From NCBI RefSeq assembly GCF_004803755.1, contig NZ_CP032311.1, positions 680,501-744,500 on the forward strand: a DNA stretch of 64,000 nucleotides, written 5' to 3'. The notes below the pieces were generated by a model. The model ran no database searches, was not told the origin of the DNA, and was given only the letters and a program-made list of their open reading frames with translations. The stretch is from Pseudomonas sp. DG56-2 (GTDB lineage: Bacteria; Pseudomonadota; Gammaproteobacteria; Pseudomonadales; Pseudomonadaceae). This document shows, in pieces, positions 46,471 through 55,652 of the stretch. The position numbers and the translations under genes were made by a program. How positions within the stretch are numbered: position 1 is the first letter of the stretch; every line of letters starts with the position of its first letter.

Positions 46471-46730
46471 ATGGCCATCATGACTGTAGAACCATGGGGT
46501 ACCTTCGATTGGGGCGCGCAGCACTTTGGAGTAGCCAGGGACACCGTTTGCCGCTGGCGTGAGCATCGAAGACTTACCGCACACCATGGTGGCGCCTGTA
46601 GGAATTCAAGCTTTCGGAGGTGGATTACTGGGTATGCGCAGTGGTGACGATCATGGAGTTAGATGAATTTACGAGCCGAGAGAAACAACTCAAATCACTG
46701 TATTCGCTGCCCGTGCTAGGACGCAGTTAG
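46471..46730 (+). pseudogene. Excisionase-like helix-turn-helix protein upstream of hsdM, frameshifted
   Basis: The frame from the ATG reads MTVEPWGTFDWGAQHFGVARDTVCRWREHR, close to small HTH proteins that often precede type I restriction operons (VEPWxxxxEVAxHLGVxxDTVYRW). At about 46603 the expected continuation FKLSEVDYWV is found in another frame (46604 onwards, to a stop at 46730), so one base appears lost within GGAATTC. Several consensus positions are also altered, suggesting decay. The preceding 45935-46470 stretch (536 bp) holds no recognisable gene; a 13-bp GCGATGGTGTCCG is repeated at 46201 and 46299. Confidence 0.6.
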
Positions 46731-46794
46731 CTCTGCCCACTAAGTCGCGGCCGATCGCCATTCCAAACACCTTTTAGTATATCGAGACACACCT

Positions 46795-49023
46795 ATGAGC
46801 GCCAATTTTCAACAACTCGCTAATTTCATCTGGTCCGTGGCGGACTTGCTGCGTGGCCCGTATCGCGCGCCGCAGTATGAGCGAGTGATGCTGCCGCTAA
46901 CCGTGCTGCGCCGCTTCGACGCGGTTTTGGCTCCCTCCAAAAGAACTGTCCTCGCACGTTATGAAACACTGAAAGCTAAAGATTCTGCGCTGGTGGACAG
47001 GGTATTGAACGAGGTTGCTAGGAGCGAAGACGGCACACCTTTGGGCTTTCACAATCATAGCCAGCTCGATTTTTACAAGCTCAAAGGCGATCCGGATAAC
47101 ATTCGCCACCATCTCTCTGATTACATCGAAGGCTTCTCAGAAAATATCCGAAAAATTTTTGAGCGCTTTGATTTTTATAAAGAAATAGACAAATTGGACG
47201 AGTCTAATCGCCTCTATCAGGTGGTTTCCCAGTTTGCCGAAATCGATTTGCACCCCAATCGGGTGGACAATATCACCATGGGGCTGGTGTTTGAAGACCT
47301 GATTCGCCGCTTCAACGAATCGGCCAATGAAACCGCGGGGGACCACTTCACGCCGCGCGAGGTCATCCAGTTGATGGTCAACCTGTTGTTGGAGCCCGAC
47401 ACCAACGTACTCACGCAGGAGGGCGTCATCGTCACCATCTGCGATCCGGCTTGCGGCACAGGTGGTATGTTGGCCGAGGCCCAGAATTGGATACGCGCTC
47501 ACAATGAGCAGGCCACCGTGAAGGTATACGGGCAGGACTATAACCCTCGTTCATATGCCGTGGCTGCCTCCGACCTCCTGATCAAAGGCCAGAAAGACAG
47601 CCGTGTCGAGCTCGGTAACACTCTCACCGATGATCGCTTTCCGGACATGCAGTGGTTTGATTATTTGCTGGCTAACCCGCCGTTTGGGGTGGACTGGAAA
47701 ACCGAGAAAAAAGAAATCGACCGCTGGCCCGATTTCCGGGGCTATAAGGGCAAGCTGCCGCGCATCAACGATGGGGCCTTGCTCTTCCTGCTGCACATGA
47801 TCAGCAAATTTGCTGACTACGAGCCGGATAACAAGGATCTGCCAGGCTCGCGTGCAGCGGTCGTGTTCAATGGATCGCCGTTGTTCACCGGTGGCGCGGG
47901 TAGTGGTGAGAGCGACATCCGTCGCTGGATCATCGAGCGAGACATGCTCGAAGCTATCGTCGCCCTGCCGGAGCAGATGTTCTACAACACTGGCATTGGC
48001 ACATTCGTGTGGGTGGTGACTAACCGCAAGGCAGCCAGCCGTAAAGGGAAGATCCAGCTGATCGATGCGCGCGAACGCTACACATCCATGAAGCGCAGCC
48101 TTGGCGACAAGCGCCGTTACCTTGAGCAGACCGCCATTGATGCCATTACCCGTGAGCATGGTTTGTGCTCAAATGCAAAGCATTGGGTAAGGCAGGACAA
48201 GGACGGTAAACTCCAGGAATGGAGTCAGTCGGCTCCGGCAGAGGGGGCTACCGAGGGCCAGAAATGGAGCGAACGCGTCACTGCTCAGGTGTTCGGCAAC
48301 ACCGACTTTGGCTACCGCCGCATCACCGTGCTGCGCCCCCTGCGCCTGCGTTTTGAAATCACCAATGAGGCGCGTGAGCGTTTCCTCAACACCTGCCCTG
48401 AACTGTACGACGCTTTGCAAGCTGTGCAAGACCGGTTGGGGAGCGAGCAGCATTTCGACTGGAATCAGGTGTGGGATGAGGTGCAGAAGGTGATCAAGCA
48501 CCTGCCCAGCGATGTGGAAGGGTGGACGAAAGGTGCCAAGGGTACAACACAGAAGAAAATCTTCCGAGAGTGCTTCACTGTCACTGATTCCGAAGCTGCA
48601 CCAGTAATCGCCAAGCACCACAAGAAAGGCGAAGTTTCCATCAGCTCTGAATTGTTCCCACAGCAGACACTGCCTCCAATGGAGTCCAGCGATCTGTATG
48701 GTCTGCTGGGGCTGCACGCCTACGGTAACACCTTTGTGGAATACGAGCCCGACCCGGCTCTGAAGGATGTCGAGAACATTCCGCTGAAAGAAGACATTGT
48801 CAGCTACGTGCTACGCGAGGTGAGCCCTTACGTGGTTGACGCCTGGATCGACCGCGAGACGCGGGACGATCAGGATGGAGGTATCGGTAAGGTAGGTTAC
48901 GAAATCAACTTTAACCGCGTGTTTTTCCAGTACCAGCCACCGCGTTCGCTGCATGAGATCGATGCAGAACTGGCTGAGGTTGAAAAGCGGATCATGAGTT
49001 TGTTGCAGGAGGTGACGGAGTGA
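46795..49023 (+). CDS. hsdM: Type I restriction-modification DNA methyltransferase subunit
   Basis: N6-adenine methyltransferase that modifies the host target and is needed for restriction. The 742-aa protein starts with an HsdM N-terminal helical domain. It carries the SAM-binding motif DPACGTGGM (about residue 217) and the catalytic motif NPPFG (about 294), followed by a long C-terminal part to 742. Ordinary HsdM subunits are near 500 residues, so this is an extended form. Its stop overlaps the hsdS start (TGATG). The gene heads the operon hsdM-hsdS-ATPase-HNH-hsdR. Confidence 0.95.
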   Translation: MSANFQQLANFIWSVADLLRGPYRAPQYERVMLPLTVLRRFDAVLAPSKRTVLARYETLKAKDSALVDRVLNEVARSEDGTPLGFHNHSQLDFYKLKGDPDNIRHHLSDYIEGFSENIRKIFERFDFYKEIDKLDESNRLYQVVSQFAEIDLHPNRVDNITMGLVFEDLIRRFNESANETAGDHFTPREVIQLMVNLLLEPDTNVLTQEGVIVTICDPACGTGGMLAEAQNWIRAHNEQATVKVYGQDYNPRSYAVAASDLLIKGQKDSRVELGNTLTDDRFPDMQWFDYLLANPPFGVDWKTEKKEIDRWPDFRGYKGKLPRINDGALLFLLHMISKFADYEPDNKDLPGSRAAVVFNGSPLFTGGAGSGESDIRRWIIERDMLEAIVALPEQMFYNTGIGTFVWVVTNRKAASRKGKIQLIDARERYTSMKRSLGDKRRYLEQTAIDAITREHGLCSNAKHWVRQDKDGKLQEWSQSAPAEGATEGQKWSERVTAQVFGNTDFGYRRITVLRPLRLRFEITNEARERFLNTCPELYDALQAVQDRLGSEQHFDWNQVWDEVQKVIKHLPSDVEGWTKGAKGTTQKKIFRECFTVTDSEAAPVIAKHHKKGEVSISSELFPQQTLPPMESSDLYGLLGLHAYGNTFVEYEPDPALKDVENIPLKEDIVSYVLREVSPYVVDAWIDRETRDDQDGGIGKVGYEINFNRVFFQYQPPRSLHEIDAELAEVEKRIMSLLQEVTE

Positions 49024-50288
49024 TGCCTCTAGCCGATTTTTTTACACGACGACTGAAGTACGCCGCGACGATCAACGACGAGGCGCTTCCAGAGTCCACT
49101 GACTCCGATTTTGAGGTGGCGTACATCGATATCGGTAATGTTGATTCTCAGGGATGTATCCACGACATCGTCAACTATCGCTTTGAGAATGCTCCCAGCC
49201 GAGCCCGTCGAGTTGTGCGCGACGGTGATGTCATAATTTCCACGGTCCGAACTTATCTGCAAGCTATCGCACCTATCGAATCCCCCCCTGAGAATTTAAT
49301 CGTTTCAACGGGGTTTGCAGTCGTCAGGCCGTTGGACGGGCTCGATCGCCGATTCTGCAAGTACGCCCTACGGGCAAATCGTTTTTTGTGGGAGGTTGAA
49401 AGCCGATCAACTGGCGTCAGCTATCCGGCAATCAATGCATCTGATCTCGGCGACATATTGGTAAGCTTGCCGGAGTTGGGGGCTCAGCGCCTCATCGGCA
49501 ACTATCTCGATCGCGAAACAGCCCGCATTGACGGGCTGATTTCCGAAAAGGAACGCATGCTGGCGTTGCTGGAAGAAAAGCGCGCAGCTCTCATCAGCCG
49601 CGTCGTCACTCGCGGTCTAGACCCTAACGCTCCGCTCAAACCCTCTGGCCAGGAGTGGCTGGGCGAGATTCCGGCGCATTGGGATATCTGCCAACTGAAG
49701 CGCACTTGGGCTTCATCCGACTATGGGCTCTCCGAAAGCATTAGGGACGAAGGAAGCATTGCAGTTCTTCGCATGAGTTGTATCGTCGATGGGGGGATTG
49801 ATGTTTCGAAGTCTGGAATGATCTCTGAGGTCGACGGTCACTTACTGTTACGACGAAACGATCTACTCTTCAATCGAACGAATAGTCTTGACCAGATCGC
49901 GAAAGTAGGGCTTGTGGATTTCGACCCGAAAGAGCCTTTGACTTTCGCTTCCTATCTTGTTCGCATACGTACGAATCATCGCGTGACACCGCAGTACTTG
50001 GTTGCGCTACTCAATGCCTCACAGTTTCTAGAGTTCGCCCGAAAGAACGCAATTCCAGCGATCGGTCAGGCCAATCTGAGCCCGACACGATATGGGGAGA
50101 TTCATATCCCTTTGCCGCCGAAGTCCGAGCAGGATGAGATCCTCACTCTCCTACAACTGGACGCAGAGACATCGACACCGGTCCGCGAGCATATAAGAAA
50201 CTCTATCAATCTGCTGAGGGAACGCCGCGCTGCGTTGATCTCCGCCGCCGTTACTGGTCTGATCCCGCTGCAGGAAATGGCCCGATGA
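49023..50288 (+). CDS. hsdS: Type I restriction specificity subunit
   Basis: 421-aa target-recognition subunit. It has two target-recognition domains, each followed by a conserved helical spacer. The first spacer is around LGAQRLIGNYLDRETARIDGLISEKERMLALLEEKRAALISRVV, given here as the stretch near residues 155-200. The second lies near residues 365-415 (LPPKSEQDEIL, RERRAALISAAVTGLI). This two-fold layout is diagnostic and implies a bipartite target that cannot be predicted by eye. The ATG overlaps the hsdM stop, and the 3' end overlaps the next gene by 4 bp. Confidence 0.93.
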   Translation: MPLADFFTRRLKYAATINDEALPESTDSDFEVAYIDIGNVDSQGCIHDIVNYRFENAPSRARRVVRDGDVIISTVRTYLQAIAPIESPPENLIVSTGFAVVRPLDGLDRRFCKYALRANRFLWEVESRSTGVSYPAINASDLGDILVSLPELGAQRLIGNYLDRETARIDGLISEKERMLALLEEKRAALISRVVTRGLDPNAPLKPSGQEWLGEIPAHWDICQLKRTWASSDYGLSESIRDEGSIAVLRMSCIVDGGIDVSKSGMISEVDGHLLLRRNDLLFNRTNSLDQIAKVGLVDFDPKEPLTFASYLVRIRTNHRVTPQYLVALLNASQFLEFARKNAIPAIGQANLSPTRYGEIHIPLPPKSEQDEILTLLQLDAETSTPVREHIRNSINLLRERRAALISAAVTGLIPLQEMAR

Positions 50289-51598
50289 AACTGGAAATTA
50301 TCTCTCTCGCGCACTGCGGCGGCTTCGAGCAACTCGACATCACTTTCGAACCTGATGTAACCCTGATCGCTGGTGTCAATGGCGTAGGCAAGTCCACGGT
50401 GCTGCACGCGCTGGCGGTACTGTTGTCACGGGCACTGCCGGAATTCACGCCCTCGCGTTCGACGGCGCTGTACTTCACCGACGACGACATCCACGGCGGC
50501 AAGGCCTCGCTGGAAGTATCTGCCCGCATCCAGATAGGCGGCCAGACCATCAGCGCTGGGATGCAGCGCTTACGTGCAGCGGATGAGAAGGGCGACCGCT
50601 TCATGCTTCTGCGGGAGGCGGAAGCTGCCAGTGCCGCCAATGATTTTGCCCAGGTGCTGAGCGCCCGGACGCTGACCGGTGAACTAGAGGCAAGTATCAA
50701 GGAAACACGCGCTGCATTGTCGAGTCTGAAGAGCACTGCTCATCCACCGCTGGCGGTGTACTTCTCGCCCAAGCGGCAGCTACCCGGTCAACCGCGGAGC
50801 CTGCCGGAGACCAAGCCCTTTGACCCGTCGATTGCCTATAGTCGCGCTCTGCATGATCGTGAGGTGGAGCTGCGCGAGTTCATGCATTGGTTCCGCACCC
50901 AGGAGAAAATGGGCGCAGAAAACGAACCTCGCCGTCTCAGGGTGTTGGATGCGTTGCGTGCCGTTGTGAGTGAACTTGTGCCCGAGTTCGACAATCTGCG
51001 AATCCTGGAGCAGCCGCGTCTGGGCTTTGTGGTGGACAAACGTGGAAGACCATTCTATCTGCACCAGCTTTCCGATGGCGAGCGCGGCCTGTTGGCCCTG
51101 GTGTTTGACCTTACTCGACGCCTGGCCATCGCCAATCCGGATAGTGATAACCCCATCGCCGAGGGCGTGGCACTGGTGATGATTGATGAAGTCGAGCTGC
51201 ACCTGCATCCGAAGTGGCAGCGGGATGTGTTGTCGCGACTGCGTGACATATTCAGGGCTTGTCAGTTCGTCGTCACTACCCATTCACCACTGGTGCTGGG
51301 CGAGGTGCCGGCACGCTGTGTGCGCTTTCTGGAGTTTGTGGATGGCAAAGTGAGTGTGACCGTACCCGCCGAAGCTTATGGCATGGATGCCAACCGCATC
51401 TTGCAGGAGCTTATGGGGGCACCGGTGCGTAACCGACAGATAGAGGATGAACTGAAAATCCTCTTCGAACTGATTGAGCGGGAGCGGTTCGATGAAGCCC
51501 GCTCCGCAATCGTGGCTCTCGAAAGAAAGTTGGGCGAGGACGAACCTGAGCTGACGCGAGCCAGTTCTCTGATCTACTTCCTGGAGGGCAGCGAGTAG
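50285..51598 (+). CDS. Septu-like AAA ATPase (PtuA-like) within the type I operon
   Basis: 437-aa ABC/SMC-like ATPase. Walker A is GVNGVGKST (residues 30-38), the signature is LSDGERGLLALVFDL (about 261-275), and Walker B is ALVMIDEVELHLHPKW (about 294-309), with an H-loop in TTHSPLVLGE. Directly downstream is a TIGR02646-type HNH protein. An ATPase of this kind plus that HNH partner is the composition of the Septu defence system (PtuA/PtuB). It starts within the hsdS stop (ATGA overlap) and precedes hsdR, so it is co-expressed with restriction and modification. Function is inferred. Confidence 0.82.
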   Translation: MKLEIISLAHCGGFEQLDITFEPDVTLIAGVNGVGKSTVLHALAVLLSRALPEFTPSRSTALYFTDDDIHGGKASLEVSARIQIGGQTISAGMQRLRAADEKGDRFMLLREAEAASAANDFAQVLSARTLTGELEASIKETRAALSSLKSTAHPPLAVYFSPKRQLPGQPRSLPETKPFDPSIAYSRALHDREVELREFMHWFRTQEKMGAENEPRRLRVLDALRAVVSELVPEFDNLRILEQPRLGFVVDKRGRPFYLHQLSDGERGLLALVFDLTRRLAIANPDSDNPIAEGVALVMIDEVELHLHPKWQRDVLSRLRDIFRACQFVVTTHSPLVLGEVPARCVRFLEFVDGKVSVTVPAEAYGMDANRILQELMGAPVRNRQIEDELKILFELIERERFDEARSAIVALERKLGEDEPELTRASSLIYFLEGSE

Positions 51599-52225
51599 AT
51601 GAGGACGATCCAGAAAGGGCCGGAACCAGCCAGCCTAACCCAACATCGTAAGCAACCGCACGCCGACTACAACAACTATGCCGACAAAGCGCTCTTGCGG
51701 CAGGCCTTGGTGGCTGAACAGCGTGGCTTGTGCTGTTACTGCCAGTCGCGCATTCGTGCTACACCCAATCACATGAAGATTGAGCACTGGCAATGTCAGG
51801 AGCGTCACCAAGCAAGACAGATCGACTTCAGCAACTTACACGGTGCCTGTCTTGGTGGTCATGGTCAGCCTGAGCGAAGCCAGCATTGTGATACACGCAA
51901 AGGCAATGATGATTTGTGCTTCAGTGTGTGTGATCCCACCCATCCTATCGAGCGGCAGATTATCTTTTTGGGTGATGGCCGCATACAGTCTGATGATAAA
52001 GCTACCAACTCGGATTTAAACGAAGTGCTTAACCTCAACAGCTCTCGCCTTGTAAGTAACCGCAAGGCCGTACTCGACGCATTCAAGCAGCGGCTGGGAA
52101 AGGGGACCCTGAACGCGGCACAAGCGCTTCAGAGGTGGGATGGCACTCAGGCTGGTGATTTGCCGGAGTTTGCTCAGGTCATGGTGTTCTGGTTGGAAAA
52201 ACGAGTCGCAAGGAGCGCAGTATGA
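51599..52225 (+). CDS. Septu-like HNH endonuclease (PtuB-like, TIGR02646 family)
   Basis: 208-aa nuclease of the HNH fold. Cys pairs and the catalytic His are visible: GLCCYCQSRI, MKIEHW (His), DFSNLHGACLGG, and HCDTRKGND completing the metal site. Proteins of this family occur near restriction operons and are the effector of Septu and of some retrons. Its ATG immediately follows the ATPase stop and its own end overlaps the hsdR start by 4 bp. The pair is therefore locked into the type I operon. The nucleic-acid target is unknown. Confidence 0.82.
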   Translation: MRTIQKGPEPASLTQHRKQPHADYNNYADKALLRQALVAEQRGLCCYCQSRIRATPNHMKIEHWQCQERHQARQIDFSNLHGACLGGHGQPERSQHCDTRKGNDDLCFSVCDPTHPIERQIIFLGDGRIQSDDKATNSDLNEVLNLNSSRLVSNRKAVLDAFKQRLGKGTLNAAQALQRWDGTQAGDLPEFAQVMVFWLEKRVARSAV

Positions 52226-55200
52226 AATCCACCTCCGAAGCAGCCTTTGAAACTGCTATCGAAACGGTTCTGTTGGCGAATGGCTACGCCTGCATTGATG
52301 GCAAGAGCTTCGACCGCGAGCGGGCGATCTTCCCAGTAGAGGCGCTGTCCTTCATCCGTGCCACCCAGGGTAAGGTATGGGACAAACTGGAGGCTTTGCA
52401 CGGTGAGCAGACCGGGGCTCGGGTGGTGGAATCCCTGGTCAAGTGGCTGGACAGTCATGGTGCGCTGGCTACCCTGCGCCACGGCTTCAAGTGCTTTGGC
52501 AGGACGCTACGCATTGCCTTCTTCCGCCCCGCGCATGGCTTGAATCCCGAGCTGGAGGCACAATACCAAGCCAACCGGCTGGGGCTGACTCGGCAATTGC
52601 GATTCAGCCCGAAGAATGAAAAGTCGCTGGACGTGGTGCTGTCAGTCAACGGCGTTCCGATGGTGACGCTGGAGCTGAAGAACCCGTTGAGCGGGCAAGT
52701 GGCCGCCAATGCCATTCACCAGTACCGCCATGATCGTGACCCGCGGGAGCCAATCTTCGTTTTTACCAAACGCACCCTAGTGCATTTTGCAGTGGATACC
52801 GAAGAGGCGCACATGGCCACCCGGCTGGCGGGGACTTCCACTTACTTCCTGCCTTTCAACCGAGGGTTTGAGGGCGGCGCTGGTAATACTCCTGATCCGG
52901 ATGGTCGCAATTACAAGACCGCTTACTTGTGGGAAGAAGTGCTGCAACGTGACAGCCTGCTTGATCTGCTTGCCCGCTTTTTGCACCTGAGCGTGGAAGA
53001 AAAGACCACCGACGAAGGTAAGAAGGTGCGCAAGGAAAGCCTGATCTTTCCGCGCTACCACCAGTTGCAGGCGGTCCGCGCAATGGTAGCAGCAGCGGCC
53101 CGAGAGGGGGTCGGACAGAACTATCTGGTTGAGCACTCGGCAGGTAGTGGCAAGAGCAACACTATTGCCTGGCTGGCGCATCGCCTCTCCAGCCTACACA
53201 ACGAACAAGATGAGCGACTTTTTGACAGTGTAGTGGTCATCACCGATCGAGTGGTGCTGGATCGCCAGTTGCAGAACACAATTTACCAGTTCGATCACCG
53301 ACAAGGTGTGGTGCAAAAGATTGATGAGGATTCTCGCCAGCTGGCCGAGGCACTTGAAGCCGGCATGCCCATTATTATTACGACATTGCAGAAATTTCCG
53401 TTCGTCTCGGCACAGCTGGTCAAGCTGAATGAGGAGCGCGGCGAAGCCGGTAAGAGCTATCTGCCCACACGTAGGTATGCGGTCATAATTGATGAGGCGC
53501 ATAGCTCGCAATCGGGCGAAACAGCCATGGAGCTCAAAGGAGTGCTGGGTGGTGCCCAACTGCGTGGCAAGGCTCGGGAAATGGCCAGGGAAGAGGGTGA
53601 AGCCGAGCTGGAGCAATTATTCCGTTCCATGGCAAAACGTAGGCAGCAGCCCAACATGAGTTTTTTCGCCTTCACCGCCACGCCCAAACACAAGACTCTG
53701 GCGATCTTTGGTCGTAACGGTGAGCCCTTCCATCACTACACGATGCGGCAGGCGATTGAGGAGGGCTTTATCGAGGATGTGCTGAAGAGCTACGTTACCT
53801 ACAAGACATACTACAAGTTGATCAAGAAGGCAGAAGTAGATCCCAGCGTTGAACGCAGGAAAGCGGCCAAGGCTCTAGCCCGTTTCATGCGTCTGCATCC
53901 GCACAATATCGGTCAGAAAACAGAAGTGATGGTGGAGCACTTTCAGCATTTCACCCGCCATAAGATCGGAGGCCATGCCAAGGCCATGGTGGTGACGGGC
54001 TCGCGCTTGGAGGCAGTGCGCTACAAGCAGGAGTTTGACCGCTACATCAAGACAAAGGGGTACCCCATCAAGAGCCTGGTGGCATTTTCGGGCAGCGTGG
54101 AAGACGACACAATTCCGAAAAAGCAGTATACCGAAGTCGGAATTAACAATGGGCTCAAGGAGAAGGATTTGCCTGAAACCTTTGCCCATCCTGATTTCCG
54201 CGTACTGTTGGTAGCCGAGAAGTATCAGACTGGCTTCGATCAGCCACTGCTGCATACTATGTATATCGATAAGCGTCTTTCGGGTATTCAGGCGGTGCAG
54301 ACGTTATCGCGTCTAAACCGTACCCATCCTTTGAAGGATGACACTTTTGTTCTCGACTTCGTTAATGATTCTGACGAAATCCAGGAGGCTTTCCGTCAGT
54401 ACTACGAAGGGTCGGTAATGGGGGAAGAGGTCGATCCTGACAAGTTGTATGAGGTGAGCACCGAACTTGATGCTTCTGGTATTTACCTGCAAACTGAAGT
54501 GGCTGATTTCACTAGGGTCTTTTTCGCGCCGAAGCGCCGTCAAAGTCCTGGTGACCATAAAGCTATAAATGCGATTCTTGACCGGGCGGTTGCGCGCTTT
54601 ACGCATCTGCAGAATTTCGAGGAAGAGGAGGCAGAGCTCTGGCGCGGCAAACTGCAAGCATTCCGTAATCTGTACAGCTTCCTGAGTCAGGTAATTCCGT
54701 ATCAGGATAGCGATCTGGAAAAGCTCTTCACTTATCTGCGCCACCTTGCTCTGAAACTCCCAAAGCGAAAAAACGGGCCGGGCTATCAGTTCGATGAGGA
54801 GGTCGAGCTAGACTACTATAGGTTGCAAAAAATCAGTGAGGGCTCTATCAGCCTCAACGAGGGTTATGCCAAACCGCTGGATGGGCCGCGCGAAGTGGGG
54901 TCCGGCATGGTGCGTGAAGACCATGTGCCACTATCTCGCCTGGTTGACATTATCAATCAACGATTCGGTAGTGAGCTGAATGAAGCGGATCAGTTGTTCT
55001 TCGATCAGATCGCTGAAGCTGCGAGTTTGAACGAGTCGCTTCAGAAAGCCGCTGAGGTCAACTCACTCGAAAAGTTTCAGTTAGTTTTCAAGCAGGTGCT
55101 GGAATCCCTGCTCATTGAGCGTATGCAGCTCAACGAGGAACTGTTTACCGACTATATGGGGAAACCCGATATGCAGGAGCTGATCTCGAAGTGGATCGGG

Positions 55201-55248
55201 AGTCGGGTCTACGAACGGCTGTCAGTCCCCGAGCAAGGCAGTAAGTAG
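52222..55248 (+). CDS. hsdR: Type I restriction endonuclease subunit R
   Basis: 1008-aa translocating nuclease subunit. The N-terminal HsdR nuclease domain carries VTLELKN (E-x-K, about residues 147-153). The superfamily 2 helicase has Walker A SAGSGKSNTI (about 303-312) and the DEAH-type box IIDEAHSS (about 421-428). Later helicase motifs are around VVTGSRLEAVRYKQEF and LLVAEKYQTGFDQPLL. All key motifs are intact, so restriction should be functional. It is the last gene of the five-gene operon. 55249-55388 contains no gene. Confidence 0.94.
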   Translation: MKSTSEAAFETAIETVLLANGYACIDGKSFDRERAIFPVEALSFIRATQGKVWDKLEALHGEQTGARVVESLVKWLDSHGALATLRHGFKCFGRTLRIAFFRPAHGLNPELEAQYQANRLGLTRQLRFSPKNEKSLDVVLSVNGVPMVTLELKNPLSGQVAANAIHQYRHDRDPREPIFVFTKRTLVHFAVDTEEAHMATRLAGTSTYFLPFNRGFEGGAGNTPDPDGRNYKTAYLWEEVLQRDSLLDLLARFLHLSVEEKTTDEGKKVRKESLIFPRYHQLQAVRAMVAAAAREGVGQNYLVEHSAGSGKSNTIAWLAHRLSSLHNEQDERLFDSVVVITDRVVLDRQLQNTIYQFDHRQGVVQKIDEDSRQLAEALEAGMPIIITTLQKFPFVSAQLVKLNEERGEAGKSYLPTRRYAVIIDEAHSSQSGETAMELKGVLGGAQLRGKAREMAREEGEAELEQLFRSMAKRRQQPNMSFFAFTATPKHKTLAIFGRNGEPFHHYTMRQAIEEGFIEDVLKSYVTYKTYYKLIKKAEVDPSVERRKAAKALARFMRLHPHNIGQKTEVMVEHFQHFTRHKIGGHAKAMVVTGSRLEAVRYKQEFDRYIKTKGYPIKSLVAFSGSVEDDTIPKKQYTEVGINNGLKEKDLPETFAHPDFRVLLVAEKYQTGFDQPLLHTMYIDKRLSGIQAVQTLSRLNRTHPLKDDTFVLDFVNDSDEIQEAFRQYYEGSVMGEEVDPDKLYEVSTELDASGIYLQTEVADFTRVFFAPKRRQSPGDHKAINAILDRAVARFTHLQNFEEEEAELWRGKLQAFRNLYSFLSQVIPYQDSDLEKLFTYLRHLALKLPKRKNGPGYQFDEEVELDYYRLQKISEGSISLNEGYAKPLDGPREVGSGMVREDHVPLSRLVDIINQRFGSELNEADQLFFDQIAEAASLNESLQKAAEVNSLEKFQLVFKQVLESLLIERMQLNEELFTDYMGKPDMQELISKWIGSRVYERLSVPEQGSK

Positions 55249-55388
55249 AAGTGGGTTCCGTGCATGTGCGCTATGGGTTCGACGGCGATTCGAACATGCC
55301 GCTCCATCAAAAACATGTCCACGCTTAAGTAGTTTAGGGGCTTTATTTAGCGCTACCTGCCATGATTAGCGGATCGACCAATAAACAA

Positions 55389-55652
55389 TTACGGGCCGTT
55401 TCTTAATCGCCTCAAGATCAGTACAGCGGTGAGTTTATAGTAATATCGAGTAGCGTCGGAATGGTTCTTCAGGTGCTGAGTAAAAAACCAGCGCACATGC
55501 TTGAGCTGCCAGGTCCAGGGATTATCGCGTTGCCATCTCTGTTGAATGGCCGCTTGCATGACTCGTGCTTGGCGTAGGTGACGTTGCTGCGTGGCCTTCG
55601 AACCGGTCAGTACGCCGCTTAGGAACAGCGTCATATCGAAGGGTTTGCTCAT
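55389..55652 (-). CDS. Small basic protein linked to the island recombinase
   Basis: 87-aa, Arg/Lys-rich protein (TGSKATQQRHLRQARVMQAAIQQRWQ, given in part; LTAVLILRRLRNGP at the end) with many Trp and His residues. I do not recognise the family. Its ATG overlaps the stop of the recombinase gene (ATGA), so both are translated together. It could be a recombination accessory or directionality factor, but only the position suggests this. Confidence 0.55.
   Translation of the reverse strand: MSKPFDMTLFLSGVLTGSKATQQRHLRQARVMQAAIQQRWQRDNPWTWQLKHVRWFFTQHLKNHSDATRYYYKLTAVLILRRLRNGP

Noticed and set aside
46354..46647. 97-codon frame starting upstream of the HTH gene
   Set aside because: Only the part from 46471 is homologous to HTH proteins and the frame ends wrongly after the frameshift, so it is described as a pseudogene instead.
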